Shown piece after piece: positions 44,432 through 53,619 of a DNA stretch of 64,000 nt (within the stretch, counting starts at the first letter, position 1; each line of letters begins with the position of its first letter). The translations under genes and the position numbers were made by a program. The notes under the pieces were generated by a model, which saw only the letters and a program-made list of their open reading frames with translations, was not told where the DNA came from and ran no database searches. This DNA comes from Loripinus fragilis (taxonomy: Eukaryota > Mollusca > Bivalvia > Lucinida > Lucinidae): the NCBI GenBank assembly GCA_964019695.1, contig CAXHUL010000509.1:62001-126000 (forward strand), written 5' to 3'.

Positions 44432-44508
44432 CTATCCTATAGCTGAAGCTGATCTTCGACTCCGTTTTCTGTCTCCTTTATATGGACGTCTTTTATTCTG
44501 CGTATCAT
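44432..44508 (-). CDS. chrd: Chordin terminal exon: basic C-terminal tail
   Basis: The acceptor is TTATATTGCAG before ATGATACG. The exon starts in phase 1: the G left by the previous exon joins AT to give Asp. It encodes DDTQNKRRPYKGDRKRSRRS plus ASAIG and a TAG stop at 44,432-44,434, so 25 codons including the stop. The tail is strongly basic and includes RSRR before SASA, which fits the furin-type R-X-R-R rule; it could instead bind heparan sulfate. No further domain follows, as in other chordins, which end soon after the last VWC domain. The ATG at the exon start is fortuitous. Confidence 0.7.
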
Positions 44509-44796
44509 CTGCAATATAAGGATTAAGAAAGATGAACATCAATAAAGAAGATATACCATGAAATAAACATTTTAATATCACATTGAAATAAAAGCGTAGA
44601 TACAATTGTACATCAGCGGAATAATTTCATCCCCTATTGCAGTTAATAATTAAGTTATATTTTAAACATAAATGTCTGAATATGATACTGGAAATTGCTA
44701 ATCATTTTACATTTAGCCTTTTGGAAAAATCACAATCATAGAGCACATAAGACACGAGAATATGATCAGAAAATGACACAATCACAGTAAGCATCC

Positions 44797-45056
44797 ATGC
44801 GCGGATCCAGAGTGGGGATGGCAGGAGGTATGGACTCCCCCCCTGAAAAATCACAAAAAATATAGGGTTTCACAAAGCTACCAAACCAGCATTCAATGTT
44901 GGGCCACCATCGAAACGCCATTTGAATGTCGTTTCGCTGGCGGGCCGATGATGTCCCGCTATTAGTGCTAATTGGATCCTCTCTCCCCTTATACAAAAAA
45001 GCGTTGTCAGAGTTGGACACCCTCTGGCTAAACTTTCTGGATTCGGGCATGGCATC
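44797..45056. mobile_element. GGGCCATCA hairpin MITE, copy 2
   Basis: Inverted relative to 41,400-41,728. It retains CATGCGCGGATCCAGAGT at the left and CGAAACGCCATTTGAATG with GTTTCGCTGGCGGGCC in the centre. It lies in the last chordin intron. Just before it (44,760-44,795) is a stub resembling the 3' end of family B. Confidence 0.65.
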
Positions 45057-45344
45057 CAACCCTTGACATAGTATAACCAGAATATACCACTGTAGCAATC
45101 GCAGAGCACACCATGACTTTAGCATTCTGGGCTATATCCTCACAGTTACATACTTTAATTGTAGTTACAATTGTTATACAATAGCTATACCAAGTGTTTC
45201 AAATGCATTCTTTTTATACCCCCTGTGCTCACTACTCAGTTAGACTCCCTCGTTCAGTATCTGACACGATGGTTCATTCGTATCTATTTTGGAATGCCCA
45301 CTAATAAAAAAAACCCTAAACAAACCCGAATATTTTGGACACTA

Positions 45345-45642
45345 TAACGGTTTAGGCTTGCCTAGACACACAGGAAAACATTGTCCAGCAGGTCTATATG
45401 TGTTTGCACACTGTAATGGTTTATGCTTACGAAGACACAGATAACACTATTATCCAGCAGGTCTGTAATTTGTATTGCACGTTGTAATGATTAAAGCTTA
45501 CCTAGACACACAGGACAACATGGTCCAGCAGGCCTTTATTTGTTTGCACACTGTAATGGTTTATGCTTACGTAGACACACAGGCCACTATTATCGAGCAG
45601 ATCTATAATTTTGTGTCGCACACTGTAATGGTTTATGCTTAC
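45345..45642 (-). repeat. Exon-derived tandem array (4 extra copies of VWC exon end)
   Basis: Downstream of the donor of the VWC exon 45,643-45,736, the last part of that exon with its splice donor is repeated four times. Donor-like junctions are at 45,571, 45,502, 45,431 and 45,362. Two copies (ending at 45,502 and 45,362) still read like the exon: the first gives LQCANK-stop-RPAGPCCPVCLG before GTAAGC, the second CANTYRPAGQCFPVCLG before GCAAGC. The other two (ending 45,571 and 45,431) are diverged and carry stops. Spacings alternate at about 69 and 71-72 bp, so the true unit is a dimer of about 141 bp. A duplication across GTAAGC, which occurs both in the exon (TGTAAGCCATTACAG) and at the donor, would explain the start of the array. 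Confidence 0.85.
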
Positions 45643-45736
45643 CTAGACACACAGGACAACATTGTCCAGCAGGTCTATATTTGTTTGCACACTGTAATGG
45701 CTTACACTGAACTTTCCGACATCTTGTATCTCCATG
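45643..45736 (-). CDS. chrd: Chordin exon: second half of last VWC domain
   Basis: Acceptor TTTATTTTAG before CATGGAGA; donor CTAG followed by GTAAGCAT. The 94-base exon (phase 0 in, phase 1 out) encodes HGDTRCRKVQCKPLQCANKY then RPAGQCCPVCLG. This supplies six of the ten VWC cysteines, including the CCPVC signature at the end of the domain. The length equals that of the corresponding exon of the preceding VWC domain (59,949-60,042), which supports domain duplication with conserved intron positions. Its 3' part is copied in the array immediately downstream, so several equivalent donor sites compete in the transcript. Confidence 0.8.
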
Positions 45737-46114
45737 CTAAAATAAAAATACATATAAACATCCCATGCAAGAGGATCACAGCAATAAACAGTGTTTATTT
45801 TATTCACAGGGGCCAGTCCAGTGTTCACAGTATGCCACAAAAGTAATAAGTTTATAATCTATTTCATTATGTTATGGGAGATGGCATATTATTAAGATGA
45901 ACTTTTATTCACCTTATTGCATTTATGCACAGTAAATGCTCAGAAAAGCTTTGGTAGCCTCCAAGCTAGTACCCCAAACGGTAACAATCGCTCACCCAAA
46001 TCCAGTGTGCCAAATGACCTTACTATTTTACACTGATTATATTAGCGTCACACTTAATATATTTTGCCAAATAGGATGTTCAGCTGTCCAGTATTATAAC
46101 CTTGGCGATATCAA

Positions 46115-46169
46115 AGTAAGAAAGAGGGCAAAGATCAGGAATCGATACAATCAAGCACCACACCTGACA
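46115..46169 (-). mobile_element. Family A retroelement, 55-bp stub
   Basis: AGTAAGAAAGAGGGCAAAGA to CACACCTGACA, then homology ends. It lies in the chordin intron between the two exons of the last VWC domain. Confidence 0.75.
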
Positions 46170-47210
46170 AAGCAAAATCACTAAACATAGAGAATTCAAT
46201 ACTAGGCGAGTGTCTTTTGATATCAAGTTTACAAGGCAAGACTTTGAGACGGCTTGTAGACATTGCGAGGTTGGCCTAGCAATTCAACATGCGTTCTGGA
46301 AGCCCATCCTGGTAAACGCGATATCTAAAGACACAAACCTGGTATTCTATTTATCAGTTTACCCATTGTTTTACTCTTCAAACTAGCGATTATGACGTAA
46401 TTTCGAAAAAAAAATGTGATTCAGCATCATTAGCTACGTCATTCAAAAAGTGCAATGTCATCATGACCTGATAAAGGCACATGTCATGAGATAGACCATG
46501 TTTATCAGGCAACGTGCAGCAATACAGTTAATATGAGAGGTAACTGATCAATTGAAACATAGGTCTAATGTTGGGTGATACAGTCAGATAATCTGAAACA
46601 ATGATATTCATTCATCTCATGCTCCTAAAGAGGTATGGCAAAATAACTCAACCATGAAATATGAATTTATTATGTTGGCCATATAGAGCATAATCAAATT
46701 TTTGGAACGAATATGCCATTTATTTCATCATGTGAAGCGTAAAATGCATACATTTTCTTGCTTCACGAGATGAAGTAACTGCTATATTTGTTAAAAAAAT
46801 GATTTTTTTTATTATATACAAATTTAAGTGTGACAGATTTTTTGCACTAAATGACGTCATTATGTCATATAAGTGATGGCGTTGCATAACGTGCAATGAC
46901 AGCCAAAACAGAACCCATAGGAGCAGGAGTAGAGAAAGTGAAAATTTCAGCAAATCCCAACATTACCAAAATTTTCCTTGCGATCTAACTAAGAAAATGA
47001 ATGCCCAAACTTTTTGTTTTTGTCCACTTAAGTTAGAGGCGTTGGAAATTCTGCAGTGGGCTCAAGGAAGTCAATGGAGAAAGCAGAGGACATCCAATTT
47101 CACCCTTGAAATACAGTTTATATTTTCACGGCTGTGAAATACAGCTTTTTTAAAAAATGCATAATAATTAATAAATATTATCTTATTTCTCATTACTTTG
47201 TATACGATAA
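46170..47210. other. Intron sequence, nothing recognised
   Basis: AT-rich chordin intron sequence. Short direct phrases (ATGACGTCATTATGTCATAT at 46,851) are present but no repeat family or exon-like block could be found. Confidence 0.4.
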
Positions 47211-47343
47211 AGTAAATAAGGGTGCAAAAATCAGGAATCGATACAATCAAGTACCACACCTGACCCAGGATACCAATGGGAAAGTGACAAACTCACAGAT
47301 AGACACCACAAACGAGAGCCAAGAGGTCAGCCATTTCCCAGCA
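47211..47343 (-). mobile_element. Family A retroelement, short copy
   Basis: Minus-strand copy from AGTAAATAAGGGTGCAAAAA to about AGCCATTTCCCAGCA, 5'-truncated. It is intronic in the chordin gene and sense with respect to transcription. Confidence 0.8.
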
Positions 47344-49029
47344 CTTAACTCATATTTTAAGGGTCTGGCTATAAGAGCCAGTATCACAAACTGCCATGCT
47401 CTTACATCAAATAGTCGAAAAGAATCAAGCAAAATTATTGCTAGCCCGTAAAATACAGGTCACAATGGTCAACTTTATATTTTGAGGTCAACTTCCCTAT
47501 CACATGTATCATTTATGTCTTACCCAGACTATCTATTTCTACTACATCACCCCCTCTCGGAAAGTAGGTGACTAAGTTGACGTATTTTAAAATATGAGTC
47601 AAAATCACTCAACTATGAAATACACACGTTGAATTACCTTTATTCTGAGGTAAACCATCTAGTCATACTGAACAATTATCTCAATCTGTCATGTTCATGC
47701 ATTAAGCACCAAAATATAACACAAAATCACAAAATGGTTTATCCATTATAAGTCAATGGGGAAATCTTTAGATGCTGAAAGGCAGATACTTAAATGATCA
47801 GTGGTTTCAGGGTGCAGGGCAGTTATTACACTTTCCATTAATATTCCTGCCCAAACTCAATCAAACCAGAGATCTGCTGTTTCCAAATTTTGTAGGTCCT
47901 CTTTATTTCTAAAGAATCCCTTTTCGTGATGTTTATTAAAAAAAATACATGTTAGAATTATAAGCAAGTTTGATTAAGTTTAAATAAGTTTTATTTGTTT
48001 CAAACAGCATTTGCCCATTATAAGTCAATGGCGAAAATGTTGTTGTCCAAAGGCTAGTAACTCAGAAGGAAACAGTCCAATATGGCTCAAACTCAAACTT
48101 GATTAATGTATTTAATTCTGTCCCAGATACCTGCAAGTTTGATAAAAAAAATGTAAATACTATACTCGGACAACATTTCCATCATTATAAATTTAAGGCA
48201 CCCTTATACTTACCACAGTTTTACCCCAATATGTCTCAAAATTTAATGCATGCAATCCCTACTCCATAAATGCTACATATAAAATTTATTAAGATTGGTC
48301 TGCTGGTTTATTAGATATTTGTGTTTGAAAGTGTTAACAAATGATGGATGAAATATAATGGACGATGGGTTCCAGACTAAGCCTAAACTAAAAACTCACC
48401 TAGCGAGTATTTAGCATAATATAGCTAAAAACTAGTGGGTATGCCCAAATCATGGAATACAAACCAACCAGTCTGACAGGAGTATTGACTGCTGACAACA
48501 TTAGAGATTGAATCCTTAACTTTCAAGGAAGAGCTGGTTGTTTTACTTTTATTGTCTTCTTAATGCCATCTGGCTGTCATTGTTATTTAAATCCTTTTTG
48601 CAGTGCAGTTTATGATTGATGCATTTCCTGGGTATATCATTTACTATATTTTGTAATATTATGCCCCAAATATGCTTTAATTCAAAAGAAAAGAAAATAA
48701 ATTTGCAATATTTTTAAATCATGAATAGTGGCATAAATTGATGGCTTATGATTTTTGGAAAGCTGTTTAGCACCAAAATAAAAAGACATTAGTTTGTGAT
48801 ATTTTTAATGTTAACCGTATTGTATTCAAAGTGAAACTTGAAAAAATACTCTCTATTCGCCATTCAAGACCTATTTCTATTTAATAGTCATTATCAATAT
48901 AGTACTTTATTATCATATTTATGATCTTGAAAAGCTATGTAATATTTAGTTGCCCAAGAAAAGTAGTCATTTGGGTTTGACATAATAACCTTAAGCATAT
49001 GAGTAAAACAATCAAGAAACACCACTGAC
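47344..49029. other. Intron sequence, nothing recognised
   Basis: Chordin intron. AAGTCAATGGGGAAATCT (47,751) and TATAAGTCAATGGCGAAAAT (48,018) mark two diverged copies of a module of about 270 bp that also contains CTGTTTCCAAATTTTGTAGG. Otherwise featureless. Confidence 0.4.
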
Positions 49030-49127
49030 CTTGCATCTGCATAGATAACATTTCATTTCACCAAATGGTGTGAGTGATGGGTGCCAACTATCTCCATGGT
49101 TATAGTATTGGTCTCCAAAATCACAAC
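49030..49127 (-). CDS. chrd: Chordin exon: first half of last VWC domain
   Basis: Acceptor ATATTCTTCCAG before GTTGTGAT; donor TGCAAG followed by GTCAGT. The exon is 98 bases, entering in phase 1 and leaving in phase 0. It encodes a split Gly, then CDFGDQYYNHGDSWHPSLTP and FGEMKCYLCRCK. C...W.P....G...C..C.C is the first half of a VWC domain; the TPFGEMKC segment resembles the PPFG-containing third and fourth VWC domains of vertebrate chordin. The G left by exon 59,949-60,042 completes the Gly codon exactly. The acceptor tract is modest (GAGTGTTATATTCTTCCAG) but acceptable. Confidence 0.8.
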
Positions 49128-49506
49128 CTGGAAGAATATAACACTCATTAATATTTACATTCTCATTGTTTTAGATGGAACAAACATTTCTGGCAGATTG
49201 CATTTCTCAATGCAAAACATTGAAATTTCATGTTATCAAAACGGCACCTCGTAACCTCACGTCAGGCAATAACATACTTTGTTTATCGAAAGTTATGTGA
49301 CGTCAGTCGAGTATGTTCACGCCATTTGCTCCCTAGCGGTTCCAACACACAGGTTACAAAAGAAGTATCCCTAGCTGTTCCAACACACTGGTTACAAATG
49401 AAATATTTCATTTTATAAGGATAACTGGCGAAGTTGGGTGGAAGATAATTAAGTAAATTTGATTGATAATATAGAATGTGAATATAAGGATTAAAATTGG
49501 TATATT

Positions 49507-49705
49507 AAGCTTGCACTTGATGATGAAAAACATTAGCTATTTTAATAATTTGAGAAGCCCTTCAGGCTTCACAGACATTTAAATTCCAAATGTTTTTCAT
49601 CATCCAGTGCAAGCTAAAAATGTGAATTTCAATCATTAAGTAAAATAGCTAATGTGTCTCATCATCCAGTGCAAACTTAAAATATGAATTTCAAGTCTTA
49701 AGTAA
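49507..49705. repeat. Small inverted and direct repeat cluster
   Basis: AGCTTGCACTTGATGATGAA near 49,508 is inverted as TTCATCATCCAGTGCAAGCT near 49,594. A direct second copy (TCATCATCCAGTGCAAACTT) follows near 49,660. Likely a decayed foldback element in the large chordin intron. Confidence 0.55.
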
Positions 49706-50024
49706 AAACAGTGTGGTAAACACCTGCATGTGTTCTTCTGATATATAAACCAAACCACGAGCTTGTAAGAGCCAGTCTGCTGTTTTCTTAAATTGTATGT
49801 CCACTCTATTTCTTAAGGATCTGTTTTTCCAGATAAAATAGAGGTCGCAACAGCTGGAGTTGGTAAACTTCTCCCCCCACATTGATAAAGTGTTACTCTG
49901 ACTATCTGGGAGTCATGAGCAATTTTCTTTATCTTCATAATGTGTTAATTTGATTTGATTGTTTCTCTGTGATGATACATTGCATTAGTAAGGAAGCCTC
50001 CACGTGAGCTAAACAATTTTGTGT

Positions 50025-50395
50025 TTTAACAACAACATACTCTAGGGTGAAGATTTAGCGCTAGTAAAATGCATTTTAGCCCCCCCCCCCCCCCCCCACA
50101 ATGGCTTAGGCTGCTGTCTGTTTTAAGGCGGTGGTTGTGATCTATTGTTTAATGTACTTTCCATTGTTTGTGTGCGTTCTGTGTTTGTCTTTGTTTTGTT
50201 ATGCACTTCTTTGTGTCCATTCTAGTTTTGCAATCATCTTATAGAGGAACAGAAAGCTGGTTGCTTTGCTATTATTGTCTTACAATTGTATTGTTACTAT
50301 AAATGTTCTTTGGCTCTTCCTCACGACACCCTTGGTTGGTCTGCAGTATGTGATTGTGGTATTTCCTGATCATACCCACTTACATTTTGATATTT
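50025..50395 (+). mobile_element. Family B retroelement, 3' fragment
   Basis: From ACAACAACATACTCTAGGGT to GGTATTTCCTGATCATACCC, the counterpart of 32,728-33,065. It includes a poly-C run (50,081-50,098) where the other copies have a mixed sequence. Antisense to the chordin transcript. Confidence 0.65.
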
Positions 50396-50399
50396 TTTT

Positions 50400-50860
50400 T
50401 CGTATTCTGGTCCTTCAGGAATATTGGATTTGGATGGAAAGCAGAATACCGCTTAAGCCAGTGCTAAGGGGCGTGAGCATTGTTGCACTTTCCATTAGTT
50501 CTAATGAAAAGACTCAAATAACCGGGCCAGCTGTTTTCTTAGATTGTAGGTTCTCTCTATTTCTGAAGGATTCGTTTTTCTGGATTATTTAGAGGTTGCA
50601 ACAGCTGTCTTTGTGCCACGTGGAGTTGGTAAAACTTCTCCCTATACATTGATATTGTGTTGATTTTTTTTATTATATGTCCTTCAGGAACTATGGGTTT
50701 GGACGGAAAGCAGAATACAGCTTAAGCTGGTGCTAGGGGGTGTGAGAATTGTTGCACTTTCCATTAATTCTCATGAACAAACTCAAAATAATTGAGTCTG
50801 CTGTTTCTTAAATTGTAGGTTCTCTCTATTTCTGAAGGATCTGTTTTTCTTGTTCATTCT
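50400..50860. repeat. Two tandem copies of the AGCAGAAAGCA-type repeat
   Basis: TCCTTCAGGAATATTGGATT at 50,412 and TCCTTCAGGAACTATGGGTT at 50,680 start two copies, both continuing AGAATAC(C/A)GCTTAAG, GTTGCACTTTCCATTA and TTCTCTCTATTTCTGAAGGA. The unit is about 270 bp. Related pieces lie at 43,285, 49,770-49,905, 47,870 and, inverted, 58,000-58,215. It follows family B both here and near 58,400, so it may be a structured tail of that family. Confidence 0.6.
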
Positions 50861-51002
50861 TAGCTTCATCAGTAGTATCATTTATAATCAGACTCCATGA
50901 AGTGCAAATTAAGTCACAAGTTTCAGTTGCTTCATCTAACATTCTAGGAGACTATTCTCTCCCTATCTTTGATTCAAGTAAGGCAGTTGTCATTTTCTTA
51001 GG

Positions 51003-51160
51003 TAAGGACAGTAAAACCTGTGTAAAACGGCCACTCAGAAATAGACAAAACAAAGCTCTTAATGACAAATGGTAGCTCAATGAAGATGGAAAGTATTGCA
51101 GAATGCCCTTGGAGCATTCTGCAATACTTTTGACCTGCATTAAGCGATAATTGGTATTGA
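51003..51160. mobile_element. CAGTAAAACC hairpin MITE, truncated copy
   Basis: ACAGTAAAACCTGTGTAAAA and CGGCCACTCAGAAATAGAC at the left end, then the central palindrome AGTATTGCAGAATGC/GCATTCTGCAATACTT. The right end is missing because a family A element begins at 51,161, within TTGGTATTGAA. The complete inverted copy is 52,870-53,083. Confidence 0.7.
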
Positions 51161-51800
51161 AGTAAGTAATGGTGCAAAGATCAGGAATCGATGCAATCAA
51201 GTACCACACCTGACCCAGGATACCAATGGAAAAGTAACAAACTCACAGTTATACACCACAAACGAGAGCCAAGAGTTCAACCTTTTATCAGCAGGTGACC
51301 ACAAGGCACATATAAACAGAGGCGTATAAATGCATAGCAAACACGAGACAGAAAAACATAAAAGATCCACAAAAGAAGTACCGCCTTGGAACGGTCAGTT
51401 AAATATTTTACTGGAGAGCTTAAACCGGTTTAAATGTGCACCAACCTCACCCTTAGTTCAGATGTGGATCAAGACACATAGTTGTTTTGTTTGCATGAAA
51501 GACCCTAACTTATCAATGCATCATCTCCTAGAACATATAAATCAAGATATAAAAAGGAGATAAAGCAAAGATAATGACTCAACAGTAAATAAAACTGAAT
51601 ACCGGAGCAAATGAAATCCAACAAGTAAACCCCAGTGGGACTGACAAACAGCCAAAGTATCAGGCCCCTACCATCTCATCAATAAATAAGTCTTTAAGTC
51701 CAAACCGTCATAGAGTCTGAAGTCCGACCCACCGGCGTGCAATTAAGAAGGAAAGCAAAGTTGCCGACCAGGTTTGGGTTGACCACAAAGCATGCAGTCT
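51161..51800 (-). mobile_element. Family A retroelement with ORF remnant
   Basis: Minus-strand copy with 3' end AGTAAGTAATGGTGCAAAG. It reaches back into the coding region, where TTAATTGCACGCCGGTGGGT is readable on the minus strand near 51,745. It stops at CAGTCT (51,800) and abuts half of a GGAGCAAATT-type MITE. Confidence 0.8.
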
Positions 51801-51930
51801 TCCTCTGGGAGCTAATTCTTTTCTTTCAGAGAAGTTCCATTTTGAAAAGGGGCACAATTGAAGAGAATCGTTGTGTGTTCAGTACTCTCCCTTTGATATG
51901 CGTAACTTTTGCATCGTTAATGCTACGCCA
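51801..51930. mobile_element. GGAGCAAATT hairpin MITE, right half
   Basis: Starts abruptly inside the central hairpin (TCCTCTGGGAGCTAATTC) and runs to the right end GCTACGCCATTG. The left half has been replaced by the family A copy. Confidence 0.65.
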
Positions 51931-52264
51931 TTGCAAAGGATTAATAAAACTTCATGTACTGTACATTGACCACGCTGTTTATACCCCTGGCTGGGAACAA
52001 AGGTTAGCATAAATAAAACATTATGCAGTTTCGCACTCTATTGTAGACTGTAATTAAAGACTGTAATTAAAGAGCTTATAGCATACAATTTACCTTTTTT
52101 GTTATTACTTTGGGTAGCTGAATGGAGAGTAAGCCGAATCTTCGCTGCGCCTGAAGAGTAAAAGACATTATCTTAAATTACATATTTTTGGTGTAAGAGA
52201 GTTTTTGGTACTGTAACCTGTGTTCTTTTAGAATATGGAGGTTCTTTTTAAATACTAGCTGCGT

Positions 52265-52475
52265 TATGTAGTAATCTGTGTATTCACTAGTTTTGTTGTG
52301 CATTACTTTGTGTCCTTTCTAGCTTTTATCTTGAAAAGAAAGAGAGAGCTGGTTGCTTTGCTTTTATTGTCTTACAGATTTCTTGTAACTGTTCTGTGAC
52401 CCTTCCTCGCGGTGCCTTGGGTTGGTCTGGGTTGTATGATTAAGGTATTCCTGATCATACTCACTTACTTTTTTA
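52265..52475 (+). mobile_element. Family B retroelement, 3' fragment
   Basis: GTTTTGTTGTGCATTACTTT to GGTATTCCTGATCATACTCA, 5'-truncated relative to 50,025-50,395, which it resembles closely. Confidence 0.65.
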
Positions 52476-52555
52476 GTTTAGACATTATGTCGCAGAGGAA
52501 TAAAACAAACAAGTGAGTATGGCTGACCAGGAAATGCCTCAATTGTAAGTCACAG

Positions 52556-52832
52556 TAAGAAGGAACGCCAAAGATCTGGAAACGATGCAATCAAGTTCCT
52601 CACCTGACCCAGGATACCACATGGGTAAGTAACAAAAAATACAACAAACATCACCAACAAGAGCCAAGAGGTCAGCCCTTTCCCAGCAGGTGACCACACG
52701 GCAGCAATGAACAGATGCGAAGCATAAGACAGACAAGACACAAAAAACACAAATGATCCACAAAAGAAGTACCACCTTGGACCGGTCAGTAAAAATATTT
52801 TACTAGAGGGCTTTAACTGGTTTTATGGCATG
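52556..52832 (-). mobile_element. Family A retroelement, 5'-truncated
   Basis: Minus-strand copy from GTAAGAAGGAACGCCAAAGA to TTTTACTAGAGGGCTTTAAC. Untranslated region only. Confidence 0.8.
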
Positions 52833-52869
52833 ACACATTGAACATATAACATTAGAACACAGACAAGCA

Positions 52870-53083
52870 AAGACACATACCTGTGGAAACGGCCACTCTT
52901 AAAAAGACCAAAAAATTGGTTTTCAATACCAATTATCGCTTAATGCAGATCAAAAGTATTGCAGAATGCTTAAGGGGAGCATTCTGCAATATGTTCGACC
53001 TTCATTAAGCTACCATTTGTCATTAAGATCTTTGTTTTGTCTATTTTTCAGTGGCCATTTTACACAGGTTTTACTGTATATCA
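52870..53083. mobile_element. CAGTAAAACC hairpin MITE, complete copy
   Basis: The left end CATACCTGTGGAAACGGCC and right end GGCCATTTTACACAGGTTTT are inverted repeats. CAATACCAATTATCGC, present here, is the sequence cut by the family A insertion in the truncated copy at 51,003. The central palindrome is AAAGTATTGCAGAATGC/GCATTCTGCAATA. Confidence 0.75.
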
Positions 53084-53331
53084 AAGCAAGAATACAAATA
53101 AAGTAAAGCAACCAAATATGTCTTTAAAAGCAAATAAATGCCAACTTTGAAGGGACATGTAAAACAGGTTTGCAAAACCAGGACCAAACACAAAACATCA
53201 TTGGAAATAACAACAAACAATAAACATAAAGCAACATAATTACAGTCTAAGAAGGTATAGCAGCCACGTACATGTAGGAGGGGGCTAAATATGTTTTTGA
53301 CCTTGGTTCTAGTTTTGTTAAATCACATTTC

Positions 53332-53613
53332 ATTGGCGTAGCTCCCATTACGCATTTAACGTACATGCGTAAATAAAAATATTAATATTCAAGGGAGGTC
53401 ACCTTATTAGGTAAAAGTGATTTTCCACACCATGATGAACTGCTCTTAAAGGAAAAATTCGCTCCCTCTGGGAGCAAATTCTTTCCTTTAAGAGAAGTTC
53501 CTATTTTGAAAAGGGACACAATTGAATAGAACCACTGCTTGATCCAGTAGTCTCCCTTTGATGTGCGTAACTTTTTAAGCGTTCTGGCTGTGCCATTGAA
53601 TATGTTGTTTTGC
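53332..53613. mobile_element. GGAGCAAATT hairpin MITE, copy 2
   Basis: TTGGCGTAGCTCCCATTACG at the left, AATTCGCTCCCTCTGGGAGC in the centre, GTTCTGGCTGTGCCATTG at the right. Same orientation as 44,010-44,286. It lies in the 10.8-kb chordin intron. Confidence 0.75.
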
Positions 53614-53619
53614 TCGCAT

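Noticed and set aside
45475..45846. 123-codon plus-strand frame with an internal repeat (AYLDTQDN)
   Set aside because: It is the antisense of the chordin VWC exon and its tandem copies; the opposite strand has splice sites, conserved cysteines and phase agreement.
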